Notes: generated by a model from the sequence alone, not told the origin. 64,000 nt of DNA from Paucidesulfovibrio longus DSM 6739 (GCF_000420485.1 NZ_ATVA01000012.1:455019-519018); one strand, 5' to 3'; shown: positions 15,967-25,652, counted from the first letter of the stretch. Program-made: numbers and translations.

Positions 15967-18003
15967 ATGTCCAATCGCATCGGGGTCTACATCTGCCACT
16001 GCGGCAGCAACATCGCGGGCAAGGTCGACTGCTCCGGCGTGGCCAGGTATGCCGGCGGCCTGCGCGACGTGGTCGTGGCCCGCGACTACCAGTTCATGTG
16101 CTCGGATCCGGGACAGGATCTGATCATCGGCGACGTGCGCAATCTGGGGTTGACCCGCGTGGTGGTGGCCTCCTGCTCGCCGAGGCTGCACGAGAAGACC
16201 TTCCAGAAGGCCCTGGCCCGCGCCGGGCTGAATCCCTACATGCTCCAGCACACCTGCATCCGCGAGCACTGTTCCTGGGTCACGGAGGATCCGGACGAGG
16301 CCACGGCCAAGGCCATGATGCTCGTGGCCGCCGCCGTGGACCGGGTCGGGCGGCACCAGGAGCTGCATTCCCGCGAGGTGGACGTGCTCCCGGACGTGCT
16401 CGTGGTCGGCGCGGGCATAGCGGGCATCCAGGCGGCCCTGGACATCGCCAAGTCCGGCCACATGGTCCACCTCGTGGAAAAGGGGCCGTCCATCGGCGGG
16501 CACATGGCCCAGTTCGACAAGACCTTCCCGACCCTGGACTGCGCGGCCTGCATTTCCACGCCCAAGATGGTCGCCGTGGCCCAGGAGCCGAACATCAGCC
16601 TGCACACCTGCGCCGAGGTCAGCGAGGTTTCCGGCTTCGTGGGCAACTACAAGGTCAAGGTCCGGCTGCGTCCCCGCTATGTGGACGTGGACAAGTGCAC
16701 GGGCTGCGGCACCTGCCTGGAAAAATGCCCGACCCGCGTGCCGAGCGAATTCGAGGAGGGACTGGGACTGCGCAAGGCCATCTACCGCAACTCGCCCCAG
16801 GCCGTGCCGAACACCCCGGTCATCGACCCGCTGCACTGCAAGAAGATCACCAAGGACAAGTGCGGAGCCTGCGAAAAGTTCTGCCCCACCGGGGCCATCG
16901 ACTACCACCAGCAGGAACGCTTCATGGAGCTTGAGGTCGGCAGCATCGTGCTGGCCACGGGCTACGATACCCTCGATCCCACGCCCATGACCGAATACGG
17001 CTTCGGCCGCTACCCGGAAGTCTACACCGCGCTCCAGTTCGAGCGGCTGAACAACGCCACCGGACCCACGAGCGGGAAGATACTGATGAAGAACGGGGAA
17101 AAGCCCGAATCCGTGGCCATCATCCATTGCGTGGGCTCGCGGGACAAGAACCACCACGCCTACTGCTCCCGGACCTGCTGCATGTACGCGCTCAAGTACG
17201 ACCACCTGATCAAGGATAAGGTCGGGCACCACGTCCAGGTGACCAACTTCTACATCGACATGCGCTGCTTCGGAAAGGGCTACGAGGAATTCTACGAGCG
17301 GGTCCAGAAGGAGGGCGTGACCTTTGTCCGGGGCCGTCCGGCCGAGGTCACGGACCAGGCGCGCACCCCGGAAGAGCGGGGCAAGCTCATCGTCGTGGCC
17401 GAGGACACGCTCTCCGGGCTGCCCCTGCGCGTGCCCGTGGACATGGTCGTGCTCTGCACGGCCATGCAGGCCCGCGACGACGCCTCGGAAGTGGCCCGCG
17501 TCTTCGGCATCTCCCAGGGCCAGGACGGCTTCTTCCTGGAAGAGCATCCCAAGCTCGGCCCGGTTTCCACGGCCACGGACGGCGTGTTCCTGGCCGGAGC
17601 CTGCCAGGGGCCGAAGGACATCCCGGACGCCGTGGCCCACGCCTCGGGCGGCGCAGCCCAGGCCCTGGCCCTGGCCGCGCGCGGCCGCGTGTCCATCTCG
17701 CCGACCACGAGCTGGATCAACCCGGACGTCTGCGCGGGCTGCCGCGTCTGCGTGGGGCTTTGCGCCTATTCCGCCATCGATTTCGACGAGCGCCGCAAGG
17801 TGGCCGTGGTCAACGAGGCCATGTGCAAGGGCTGCGGCTCCTGCGCGGGCTACTGCCCGTCCGGCGCGGCCCAGATCAAGCACTTCAACGAGCCGCAGGT
17901 CTTCAGCGAACTGGAGGGGCTGCTCTCGGAACTGCGCGGGGCCGGAGGCCCGGCGGTGCGCATCAAGGTGGAAGACGGCGCGCGCGACAAGATGACGACC
18001 TGA
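15967..18003 (+). CDS. hdrA: HdrA-like flavin and iron-sulfur oxidoreductase
   Basis: 678-aa cytoplasmic FAD protein of the heterodisulfide reductase A family, the electron-bifurcating core of Hdr/Flx complexes. In order: an N-terminal domain with ICHCGSNI and VVASCSPRLHEKTF; an FAD fold with VVGAGIAGIQAAL; CAACISTPKM, where HdrA holds a cluster ligand; two ferredoxin sites (CTGCGTCLEKCP, CGACEKFCP); NADH-like-dehydrogenase segments (VGSRDKNHHAYCSRTCC); and a C-terminal 2x[4Fe-4S] domain (CAGCRVCVGLC, CKGCGSCAGYCP). The start follows TAGGAGGGAGCCGAAG. It is the first enzyme gene of an operon with MvhD, FrhB-like, a second HdrA, HdrC and HdrB. Confidence 0.95.
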   Translation: MSNRIGVYICHCGSNIAGKVDCSGVARYAGGLRDVVVARDYQFMCSDPGQDLIIGDVRNLGLTRVVVASCSPRLHEKTFQKALARAGLNPYMLQHTCIREHCSWVTEDPDEATAKAMMLVAAAVDRVGRHQELHSREVDVLPDVLVVGAGIAGIQAALDIAKSGHMVHLVEKGPSIGGHMAQFDKTFPTLDCAACISTPKMVAVAQEPNISLHTCAEVSEVSGFVGNYKVKVRLRPRYVDVDKCTGCGTCLEKCPTRVPSEFEEGLGLRKAIYRNSPQAVPNTPVIDPLHCKKITKDKCGACEKFCPTGAIDYHQQERFMELEVGSIVLATGYDTLDPTPMTEYGFGRYPEVYTALQFERLNNATGPTSGKILMKNGEKPESVAIIHCVGSRDKNHHAYCSRTCCMYALKYDHLIKDKVGHHVQVTNFYIDMRCFGKGYEEFYERVQKEGVTFVRGRPAEVTDQARTPEERGKLIVVAEDTLSGLPLRVPVDMVVLCTAMQARDDASEVARVFGISQGQDGFFLEEHPKLGPVSTATDGVFLAGACQGPKDIPDAVAHASGGAAQALALAARGRVSISPTTSWINPDVCAGCRVCVGLCAYSAIDFDERRKVAVVNEAMCKGCGSCAGYCPSGAAQIKHFNEPQVFSELEGLLSELRGAGGPAVRIKVEDGARDKMTT

Positions 18004-18037
18004 ACCACGGAAACATCTGAAGCAAGGGGAGGACGAT

Positions 18038-18523
18038 ATGGACGCTCACGCGGCGCAGGCCGAGGCAATGGAAACCGGGACCGCGGGCATGACCGGGACC
18101 GGGGAGCAGTTCGAGCCCACCATCGTGGCCTTTGTCTGCAACTGGTGCACCTACACCGCCGCCGACCTGGCGGGAACCTCGCGCATGATCCAGAAGCCGA
18201 ATCTGCGGCTGGTGCGGATGATGTGCACGGGCATGGTGGATCCCAAATACGTCATCAAGGCGCTGCTTTCCGGCGCGGACGCCGTGCTCATCAGCGGCTG
18301 CCACCCCGGCGACTGCCACTACATCAACGGCAACTACAAAGCCCGCAGGCGGGTCAAGCTGCTCAAGGAGATCCTGCCGCAGTTCGGCGTGGACACCCGG
18401 CGCCTGCGCCTGACCTGGGTCGGGGCCAGCGAGGGCAACGAATTCGCGGCCACCGTGAATTCGCTGGTGGAGGAAATTCGTGAGCTGGGGCCCATCGAAA
18501 GCCGCAGCCTCAGGGCGATCTAG
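18038..18523 (+). CDS. mvhD: MvhD-like [2Fe-2S] electron-transfer subunit
   Basis: 161-aa member of the MvhD/FlxD family, which links an electron input module to HdrA. The core (residues ~28-150) has the conserved cysteines in FVCNWCTYTAADLAG, RMMCTGMVDP and ISGCHPGDCHY. A 25-residue variable N-terminus precedes it. The ATG at 18038 follows AGGGGAGGACGAT. It lies between hdrA and the FrhB-like gene, so electrons probably pass from the FrhB-like subunit through this protein to HdrA (inference from methanogen and Flx systems). Confidence 0.93.
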   Translation: MDAHAAQAEAMETGTAGMTGTGEQFEPTIVAFVCNWCTYTAADLAGTSRMIQKPNLRLVRMMCTGMVDPKYVIKALLSGADAVLISGCHPGDCHYINGNYKARRRVKLLKEILPQFGVDTRRLRLTWVGASEGNEFAATVNSLVEEIRELGPIESRSLRAI

Positions 18524-18540
18524 GCAGGGGGAGAAAGAAG

Positions 18541-19686
18541 ATGACCACGACGGCGAAGCTCGAAGTGCAAAACAACGATCCCGTGGCCGCGTTGCAGCGG
18601 ATGATGCGCAAGATGCTGGAATCGGGGGGGGTGGGCGGCGTGCTCGCCCCGCTGCATCTCGGCGGAGGAATGCCCATGCCCAGCCTGGTCACGGACCCGG
18701 ACGAGCTGGTCCGGGCCGACCCGCTGGCTCCGGCCTTTCCCATGAACGGGGCCAAGATGCTCGCCCGGCTGACCAGGGGGCACGGCGACGAACGCATCGC
18801 CGCGGTGATGCGGCCCTGCGAGGTCCGGGCCTTTGTGGAACTCTGCAAGCTCAACCAGGGCAGCCTGGACGACGTGCTGCTCGTCTCCGTGGACTGCCTC
18901 GGCGCATACGGCAACACGGACTACCTCCGCTTCAAGGGCGAGGACGACCCGATCCAGAGCACCCTGGGCTTTCTCGGCAAGGTCGGGGGGAGCAAGGAAA
19001 CCGCGCGCGGCGGGTACGACGTGGCCGGGGCCTGCCGGGTCTGCGAACACCCCGCGACCCAGATGGCCGACGTGAGCGTGGGCCTGGCGGGCGTGAACCT
19101 GACCGAGGCCCTGCCCGTGATGGCCAACACGGCGCGGGGCGAGGCCCTGCTGGCCTCGCTGGGCCTGGAGGACTGGGAACCGCAGCCCGCCAGGACAGAG
19201 GCCCTGGGCAGGCTCGTGGAAAAGCGCACGGCCGAGCGCGACGCCATGTTCGAGCGCACGGCCGCGGCCACGGGCAGCCTGGGCGACCTGGCCGAATACC
19301 TTTCCAGCTGCGTGAATTGCTACAACTGCCGGGTGGCCTGCCCGGTCTGCTACTGCCGGGAGTGCGTCTTCGTCACGGACGTGTTCGACCACAAGCCCTG
19401 GCAATACCTCGGCTGGGCCAAGCAGAAGGGCATGCTCAAGATGCCCACGGACACGGTCTTCTACCACCTGACCCGCATGGCCCACATGAGCACCGCCTGC
19501 GTGGGCTGCGGCCAGTGTTCCAACGCCTGCCCCAACGACGTGCCCGTGATGGAGCTGTTCCGCACGGTGGCGGCGCGCACGCAGCAGGGCTTCGGCTACG
19601 AGCCGGGCCGGAGCATGGACGACGCCCCGCCCCTCTCGGTGTTCAAGGAAAACGAGTTCAACGAGGTCGTCTCGCACATGGCCTAG
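18541..19686 (+). CDS. FrhB/FdhB-like iron-sulfur flavoprotein subunit
   Basis: 381-aa protein resembling coenzyme F420 hydrogenase/dehydrogenase beta subunits (FrhB/FdhB), which bind a flavin and clusters and accept electrons from a soluble carrier or dehydrogenase. The N-terminal half has MRPCEVRAFVELCKLNQ and VSVDCLGAYG, typical of the FrhB core. The C-terminal half has ferredoxin-type sites CVNCYNCRVACPVCYCREC and CVGCGQCSNACP. The start is preceded by GGGGGAGAAAGAAG. The actual electron donor (formate dehydrogenase, NAD(P)H, ferredoxin or F420-like) cannot be read from sequence. The gene is co-transcribed with its HdrA neighbours. Confidence 0.85.
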   Translation: MTTTAKLEVQNNDPVAALQRMMRKMLESGGVGGVLAPLHLGGGMPMPSLVTDPDELVRADPLAPAFPMNGAKMLARLTRGHGDERIAAVMRPCEVRAFVELCKLNQGSLDDVLLVSVDCLGAYGNTDYLRFKGEDDPIQSTLGFLGKVGGSKETARGGYDVAGACRVCEHPATQMADVSVGLAGVNLTEALPVMANTARGEALLASLGLEDWEPQPARTEALGRLVEKRTAERDAMFERTAAATGSLGDLAEYLSSCVNCYNCRVACPVCYCRECVFVTDVFDHKPWQYLGWAKQKGMLKMPTDTVFYHLTRMAHMSTACVGCGQCSNACPNDVPVMELFRTVAARTQQGFGYEPGRSMDDAPPLSVFKENEFNEVVSHMA

Positions 19687-19704
19687 GCTGCAATGGAGGA
19701 CGCG

Positions 19705-22700
19705 ATGCGCAAGGAATACGGAGCATTGGTGGTCGGAGCCGGCATCGGCGGCATCCGCGCGGCCCTGGATCTGGCCGTGTCCGGGCACAAGGTCGCCCTG
19801 GTGGACCGCAGGCCCAACCACGGCGGCATCCTGACCCAGCTCGACCATCAATTTCCCAGCGACAACTGCGGCATGTGCAAGATGCTGCCGCTCATGGCCC
19901 GGGACTCCTCCAGCCAGTACTGCCTGCGCAAGGGGTTGTTCCACGACAATATCGACATCTGGCTGAACACGGAGCTGACCGCGCTGGAAGGCGACCCCGG
20001 CCAGTTCCAGGCCACCCTGACCCGGCGTTCGCCCCTGGTGGACCCGCAGAAGTGCATCAGTTGCGGCGCGTGCGCCGCGGTCTGCCCGGTGCGGGTGCCC
20101 AGCGAATTCAACGCCGGGCTGTCCCAGCGCAGCGCCGTGTACCTGCCCGTGCCCCACGCCATTCCCAACCACTACGTGGTGGACCTGGACAACTGCGCGC
20201 GCTGCTGGAAGTGCTTCGAGGCCTGCCCCACGGGGGCCATCGACTTCAAGCTCGACGAGCGCGGGGGCTTCCGCATTCTCGCCGTGGTGCCGGACGCCAC
20301 GGATTCCCAGCTGCTCCTGAACCTGCTCGACCAGGCCGGGTTCCCGGCCCTCTTCGCCCGGGACCAGGACAAGGCCCTGGACATGCTCGCGGACGGCGAA
20401 CCCGCCGGGCTGCTGCTCCTGGACATGGCCCTGGGCGAGAGCGGGGTGGAGCGGGTGCTCAGCCGGGCCGCCGAGCTGCGGCCGGAGATGCCCGTGGTGC
20501 TGCTGGCCGGACCGGACGAGGCGGAAAAGGCCGTCGAGCTGGTGGAGCAGTCCGCGAGCGCGCCTCCGGGCGCGGCCACGGGCAAGAACGCCCGCGAGTG
20601 GATCGCGAAGCCCATCGAGGAAGGCACCTTCGTGCCCTGGCTGGACAAGCTCTACGTGCGCCTGGCCTCGGACGAGACCCTGACCTTCGACGTGGGCGCG
20701 GTGATCCTGGCGGGCGGTTTCGACTGCCACGATCCCGGCCCGAAGAACGACGTGCTCGGCTACGGCAACTATCCCGGCATCGTCACCGCCGTGGAGTTCG
20801 AGCGCATGCTCTCCTCCTCCGGGCCGACAGGCGGCAAGGTCGTCCGGCCCGACGGCGCGCCCGTGCGCCGCATCGCCTGGCTCCAGTGCGTGGGTTCCCG
20901 CGATCTCAAGAAGGGCGTGAACTATTGCAGCTCCATCTGCTGCATGTTCTCCATCAAGGAGGCGCTGCTGGCCCGGAAGGCGTTGGGCGAGGGCACCGAG
21001 GCCACGATCTTCTACATGGACATGCGCACCTTCGGAAAGGATTTCCAGCGCTACCGCGACCGGGCCGAGAGCGAGCAGGGCGTGCGCTTCGTGCGCAGCC
21101 GTCCGCACTCGATCATTCCGGCCGAGGGCGGCGGCCTGAGCGTGGGCTGGTTCGGGGACGACGGCGTCCAGCACGAGGAGTCCTTCGACATGGTCGTGCT
21201 GGCCGTGGGGGCCAAGCCCCCGAAGGGCGTGGACAAGCTGGCCCGCGCCGCCGGAGTGGAGCTGAACGAGCACGGCTTCGTGGCCACCCGGCCCCTGGCC
21301 CCGGCCCGCACCAGCCGCCACGGCGTGTTCGCGGCGGGCGCGTTTTCCGCCCCGCGCGACATCGCGGAATCCGTGATCATGGCCGGAGCCGCGGCCCAGG
21401 GCGCGGCAAGGCTGATCAAGATCCACGACGTGCTCGCCGGGCTGCACGAGGAGGCCGCGCCGGAGTACCCGGACGTGTCCCGCGAGGAACCGCGCGTGCT
21501 CGTGGCGGTCTGCTCCTCCTGCCCGACCCTGGAACAGCGCCTGGATCTGGAGCGGCTTTTCGGCAGGCTGGAAGCCCTGCATTCCGTGGTCAGCGTGGCC
21601 CGCGTGGGCTCCTCCTGCACGGCGGAAGGCTGGGGCGAGGTCGAGCGGCTGGCCCGCGAGCTGAAGCCCAACCGCATCCTCATCGGCGCGTGTATGCCCT
21701 ACGCCTACGTGCCCCGGCTCCGCGAGCTGGGCCGCGCCGTGGGCCTGAACCCGGCGCTCATGGACGTGGTGGACATCTACACCCCGACTTTCCCCGGCGG
21801 CGTGGACGACAAGCGGCGCATGGAGCGGGAGATCTACGCCGTGCTGGCCACGGCCGTGGCCCGGCTGGAAGGCGCGGACCCGGTTCCCCCGCCCGTGACG
21901 GTGAACGTGACCAAGGCCGCCCTCGTGGTCGGGGGCGGGGTCGCGGGCATGACCGCTGCCGCGGCCATCGCGGACCACGGCTTCGAGGTCTGCCTCGTGG
22001 AAAAGGAGGAGCAGCTCGGCGGCATGTCCATGCGGCTGTACTCCACCCTGGAGGGCGCGGACCCGCGTAAGCACATGGAAGATCTCGTCACCCAGGTGGA
22101 GAAGCATCCCAACGTCAAGGTCTTCAAGGATACGCGGGTGGCCCTTTCCGAGGGCAGCGCGGGCCGTTTCCGCACCGCGCTGTTCACCCCGCGCGGCCCG
22201 GTCACCTTCGAGCACGGCGTGACCCTTCTGGCCACGGGCGGCAGCGAGGCCAAGGTCTACGACTACGGCTTCAAGGTCCACAAGTCCGTGATGACCCAGC
22301 TGCGCCTGGAAGAGGCCCTGGCCACGGGAACCCTGGACGTCACGGAGCTGAAGCGCGTGGTCATGATCCAGTGCTGGCGCTCGCGCGAGGAGGAGCGGAA
22401 CTATTGCAGCCGGGTCTGCTGCTCCCAGGCGCTCAAGAACGTGCTGGCCCTCAAGGCCCGCAATCCCAAGCTGGAGATCGTGGTCTTCTACCGGGACATC
22501 ATGGCCTACGGATTCAAGGAGGCCTACTACACCGAGGCGCGCAGGGCCGGGGCCATCTTCGTGCGCTACGACCCGGAGCGCAAACCCGCGGTCGCGTTCG
22601 TGGAAGGCAAGCCCGTGGTCACGGCCCCGGACCCGATTCTCGGCCGGGACGTGGAGCTCGGCGCGGACCTGCTGGTGCTGTCCAGCGGGGTCGAGCCGGC

Positions 22701-23205
22701 CGAGGTGGACGACCTCGTGGAGATCTTCGGGGTCGAAACCAACCAGGACGGCTTCTTCCAGGAGGCCGAGTCCAAGTGGCGGCCCGTGGACTTCCTCAAG
22801 CAGGGCGTGTTCCTCTGCGGGCTGGCGCATTCGCCCATGAACATGGGCGAGGCCGTGGCCTCGGCCCAGGCCGCTGCCCAGCGCGCGCTGCGCATCCTCA
22901 GCGCGGAGACCATCGCCCGCGAGAGCGTGGTGGCCCAGGTGCGCGACTCGCTCTGCTCGCTGTGCCAGCGCTGCGTGGAGGCCTGCCCCTACGGCGCGCG
23001 CAGCGTGGACCTGGAACACGGGCGCATCCTGGTGGACGAAATCCTCTGCCAGGGCTGCGGCGCGTGCGCCGCGGTCTGCCCGAACTCGGCCACGGTCCTT
23101 TCCGGATACCACGACGCGCCTGTCATGGCGCTCATCGACGCGGCCCTGGAGCAGCCCTTCGGCCCGGCCAAGGGCTATTCCGCCGCCGCAAAGGAGCAGC
23201 ACTGA
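19705..23205 (+). CDS. Double HdrA-like protein with an internal receiver-like domain
   Basis: 1166-aa fusion. Module 1 (1-186): FAD fold (ALVVGAGIGGIRAAL), CGMCKMLPLM and two ferredoxin sites (CISCGACAAVCP, CARCWKCFEACP). Residues ~188-320 look like a response-regulator receiver, from FRILAVVPDATDS through LLLLDMALGESG (Asp240) to IAKPI (Lys302). The HdrA fold resumes at VILAGGFDC and VGSRDLKKGVNYC. Module 2 (~590-1166) starts with an HdrA N-terminal domain (VAVCSSCPTLEQR), then a second FAD fold (ALVVGGGVAGMTAAA), and ends in CSLCQRCVEACP and CQGCGACAAVCP clusters. I chose the ATG at 19705, preceded by GGAGGACGCG, over one 12 bases upstream. It overlaps hdrC by one base. Confidence 0.9.
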   Translation: MRKEYGALVVGAGIGGIRAALDLAVSGHKVALVDRRPNHGGILTQLDHQFPSDNCGMCKMLPLMARDSSSQYCLRKGLFHDNIDIWLNTELTALEGDPGQFQATLTRRSPLVDPQKCISCGACAAVCPVRVPSEFNAGLSQRSAVYLPVPHAIPNHYVVDLDNCARCWKCFEACPTGAIDFKLDERGGFRILAVVPDATDSQLLLNLLDQAGFPALFARDQDKALDMLADGEPAGLLLLDMALGESGVERVLSRAAELRPEMPVVLLAGPDEAEKAVELVEQSASAPPGAATGKNAREWIAKPIEEGTFVPWLDKLYVRLASDETLTFDVGAVILAGGFDCHDPGPKNDVLGYGNYPGIVTAVEFERMLSSSGPTGGKVVRPDGAPVRRIAWLQCVGSRDLKKGVNYCSSICCMFSIKEALLARKALGEGTEATIFYMDMRTFGKDFQRYRDRAESEQGVRFVRSRPHSIIPAEGGGLSVGWFGDDGVQHEESFDMVVLAVGAKPPKGVDKLARAAGVELNEHGFVATRPLAPARTSRHGVFAAGAFSAPRDIAESVIMAGAAAQGAARLIKIHDVLAGLHEEAAPEYPDVSREEPRVLVAVCSSCPTLEQRLDLERLFGRLEALHSVVSVARVGSSCTAEGWGEVERLARELKPNRILIGACMPYAYVPRLRELGRAVGLNPALMDVVDIYTPTFPGGVDDKRRMEREIYAVLATAVARLEGADPVPPPVTVNVTKAALVVGGGVAGMTAAAAIADHGFEVCLVEKEEQLGGMSMRLYSTLEGADPRKHMEDLVTQVEKHPNVKVFKDTRVALSEGSAGRFRTALFTPRGPVTFEHGVTLLATGGSEAKVYDYGFKVHKSVMTQLRLEEALATGTLDVTELKRVVMIQCWRSREEERNYCSRVCCSQALKNVLALKARNPKLEIVVFYRDIMAYGFKEAYYTEARRAGAIFVRYDPERKPAVAFVEGKPVVTAPDPILGRDVELGADLLVLSSGVEPAEVDDLVEIFGVETNQDGFFQEAESKWRPVDFLKQGVFLCGLAHSPMNMGEAVASAQAAAQRALRILSAETIARESVVAQVRDSLCSLCQRCVEACPYGARSVDLEHGRILVDEILCQGCGACAAVCPNSATVLSGYHDAPVMALIDAALEQPFGPAKGYSAAAKEQH

Positions 23206-23741
23206 TGAACGCGAAGCATGCCGATCCCGCGGCGGAGATCCGCGAGCACATGGCCGCCTGCATGCAGTGCGGCACCTGCTCGGCCTCCTGCCCCAACGCG
23301 GCGTTCATGGACGTGAGCCCGCGCAGGCTCTGGCGGCTGGCCCAGCTGAACCGCATGGACCTGGTCGCGGCCAGCCGGACCTTCTGGATGTGCAGCGCCT
23401 GCTACATGTGCACGCTGCGCTGCCCGCGCGGGCTGCCCACCACCGAGACCATGTACGCGCTCAAGCGGCTGGCCGCGCGGACGGACGCCCCCGGAGCCAG
23501 GTCGCGCCAGGCCTTTTACCGCGCCTTTGCCGAAAATCTGGAGCATTGGGGCCGGGTGCAGGAGGGCGCGCTCATGAACACCTATCTGCGGCGCAAGGCC
23601 AACCCGCTGCTGGCGCTGTCCTTCGCGCCCCTGGGCTGGAAGCTGCTGCGCCGGGGCAAGATGCACCTGCCGCGCGGCGGGCACAAGGGACGGCTCGGCC
23701 CGCTGCTGAACAAGGTCCGCGAAATGGAGGCCCGGCCATGA
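23205..23741 (+). CDS. hdrC: HdrC-like iron-sulfur subunit
   Basis: 178-aa protein with two [4Fe-4S] motifs (CMQCGTCSASCPNA at ~19-32 and CSACYMCTLRCPRG at ~65-78), the HdrC pattern. It wires HdrA to the HdrB catalytic subunit. The C-terminal ~80 residues are basic and helical with no cysteines. Start and stop overlap both neighbours (TGATG with the double HdrA, ATGA with hdrB), so translation is coupled and stoichiometric production is likely. Confidence 0.93.
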   Translation: MNAKHADPAAEIREHMAACMQCGTCSASCPNAAFMDVSPRRLWRLAQLNRMDLVAASRTFWMCSACYMCTLRCPRGLPTTETMYALKRLAARTDAPGARSRQAFYRAFAENLEHWGRVQEGALMNTYLRRKANPLLALSFAPLGWKLLRRGKMHLPRGGHKGRLGPLLNKVREMEARP

Positions 23742-24685
23742 AGTACGCCTACTATCCCGGCTGCTCGCTGACTTCGAGCGCGGTGGAATACGACATGAGC
23801 ACCCGCGCGGTGCTCGCGGCCCTGGGGGCCGAGGTGGAGGAGATTCCGGACTGGACCTGCTGCGGGGCCGGCTCGGCGGAAAACGTGGGGCGGCTCATGT
23901 CCCTGGCCCTGCCGGCGCGCAATCTGGCCCTGGCCGAGCGCGACCTTCCGGGCCTGGAGATTCTGGCGCCGTGCAGCTCCTGCTACCTGAACCTGCGCCG
24001 GGCGCACGAGCAGGCCCGCTCCAGCAGGGCCGTCGCCGCCGAGCTGGGCGAGGCCCTGGACGCCGAGGGGCTGACCCTCACTGCCCAGGCTCCGGTGCGC
24101 CACCTGCTGGACGTGCTCGCGAACGACATCGGCCCGGAGCGGATCAAGGCGGCCTGCACGCGCGACCTCACGGGCCTGGCCATAGCGCCGTACTACGGCT
24201 GCCAGGCGCTCAGGCCCTATGCGGACTTCGACGATCCGAACAGGCCCGCGAGCATGGACGGGCTGATCCGGGCGCTGGGCGCGGAGCCGCTGGACTGGGA
24301 CATGGGCGCGCGCTGCTGCGGGGCCTCGCTGATGGTCACGCACAAGGAGGCCGCGCTGGAGGCCGTTGGGGCGATCCTCGGCGCGGTGCGCGGGGCCCAC
24401 GCCGTGGTCACGGTCTGCCCCATGTGCCAGATGAACCTGGAAGCCTACCAGGGCGAGGCCCTGGCCCGCATCGGCGGCGGGGAGCGCGTCAGCGTGCTCT
24501 ACCTGCCGCAGCTCATCGGCCTGGGCCTGGGGCTGGATCAGAAGGAGCTGGGCATGGGCAAGAATCTGGCGCTGACGGAACGTCTGCGCGCCAAGCTGCG
24601 ACGGGTGGACATGCCCATGGCGGCGCACGCGGAGCAGGGCAGGGGCGGAGAGGAAGACATTCAAACACCCGGAACAGGAGGGTGA
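23738..24685 (+). CDS. hdrB: HdrB-like CCG-domain subunit
   Basis: 315-aa protein with two CCG domains that in HdrB hold noncubane [4Fe-4S] clusters for disulfide reduction: WTCCGAGS with CSSCYLNL, and RCCGASLM with CPMCQMNLE. Starts MKYAYYPGCSL, the classic HdrB opening. Length is usual. Its substrate here is not coenzyme M/B heterodisulfide, which sulfate reducers lack, and might be a DsrC-type trisulfide or another thiol (inference). It overlaps hdrC by 4 bases and is followed after 4 bases by the universal stress protein gene. Confidence 0.94.
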   Translation: MKYAYYPGCSLTSSAVEYDMSTRAVLAALGAEVEEIPDWTCCGAGSAENVGRLMSLALPARNLALAERDLPGLEILAPCSSCYLNLRRAHEQARSSRAVAAELGEALDAEGLTLTAQAPVRHLLDVLANDIGPERIKAACTRDLTGLAIAPYYGCQALRPYADFDDPNRPASMDGLIRALGAEPLDWDMGARCCGASLMVTHKEAALEAVGAILGAVRGAHAVVTVCPMCQMNLEAYQGEALARIGGGERVSVLYLPQLIGLGLGLDQKELGMGKNLALTERLRAKLRRVDMPMAAHAEQGRGGEEDIQTPGTGG

Positions 24686-24689
24686 GATC

Positions 24690-25637
24690 ATGTTCAAGGA
24701 CATCGTAGTCGGAGTGACTCCGAGCGGAGTGGACGAGTGTGCCGTGGAAGCCGCCATCGGTTTCGCGCAGCGTTTCGAGGCCAAGCTCTACATGGTGCAC
24801 GTGGCGGGCATGGACAGCAGCTGGGGCGACATGCGTCACCTGGAGCCGTCCGGCGAGACCGAGCGGGTCAAGGGGCGCATCCTGGAGCATTACGCCGAGA
24901 AGCTCAAGGGCGTGGAGCAGCTCCAGGTGCACGTGGTGCCGGGAATTCCCCACGCCGAGATCCTGCGCCTGGCCCGCAAGGTCAATTCGGATCTGATCAT
25001 CATGGGCCCGCACACCAAGGAACACGCCGAGAAGCGTTCGGCCATGTGGGGCATGGCGGGCAGCACCCTGGAGCGCGTGAGCCAGAAGGCCCGCTGTCCG
25101 GTGATGATCGTGACCCGCGCCACCCCCTACGGCGAGCACAAGTTCGAGAAGATCCTCGTGGCCACGGACTTCTCCGAGCAGGCCGAATGCGCCGTGAACT
25201 ACGGCGGCCAGCTCGTGCGCCAGTACAAGGCCGCCATGACCCTGCTGCACGTGGTCAACACGGACGGGCTGGCCGGGCAGATGCCCGACGAGGAGCTCAA
25301 GCGGCTGGTGGCCCAGAACCGCGAACGCATGGAAGAGGAGTACGCCGACCGGCTCAAGGGAGTGGCCAGTTGCGAGTACGAGTGCGTCGCGGGCAAGCCC
25401 GCCATGGACATCCTCAAGGCCGCGCGGCTCACGGGCGCGGACCTGATCCTCATGGCCCACCATTCCAAGGAGATCGATCCGGAAAAGGCCTTCCTGGGCT
25501 CCACCGTGACCCAGGTGGCCCTGAACGCGACCTGCCCGACCATGAGCGTGAACCGCCACTTCGATTTGCGCTGCGGGCTGATGTACGAGCAGGACGGATC
25601 CGTGACCGCGGAACGGGCCGCGGCCGCCGCGGGCTGA
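24690..25637 (+). CDS. Tandem-domain universal stress protein
   Basis: 315-aa protein with two UspA domains: residues 1-145 (MFKDIVVGVTPSG, SDLIIMGPHTKEH, CPVMIV) and ~150-295 (KFEKILVATDFSE, ADLILMAHHSK, CPTMSV). The G-2x-G-9x-G-S/T nucleotide motif is visible as GMAGSTLERVSQKARCPV in the first domain and FLGSTVTQVA in the second. The role is presumably energy- or redox-status sensing for the operon (inference). The start follows CAGGAGGGTGAGATC directly after hdrB. Confidence 0.92.
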   Translation: MFKDIVVGVTPSGVDECAVEAAIGFAQRFEAKLYMVHVAGMDSSWGDMRHLEPSGETERVKGRILEHYAEKLKGVEQLQVHVVPGIPHAEILRLARKVNSDLIIMGPHTKEHAEKRSAMWGMAGSTLERVSQKARCPVMIVTRATPYGEHKFEKILVATDFSEQAECAVNYGGQLVRQYKAAMTLLHVVNTDGLAGQMPDEELKRLVAQNRERMEEEYADRLKGVASCEYECVAGKPAMDILKAARLTGADLILMAHHSKEIDPEKAFLGSTVTQVALNATCPTMSVNRHFDLRCGLMYEQDGSVTAERAAAAAG

Positions 25638-25652
25638 TGAACACCTGCGGAC

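Noticed and set aside
18520..23202. 1560-aa minus-strand open frame across the Hdr operon
   Set aside because: Antisense shadow; the plus-strand proteins carry all cofactor motifs and ribosome binding sites.
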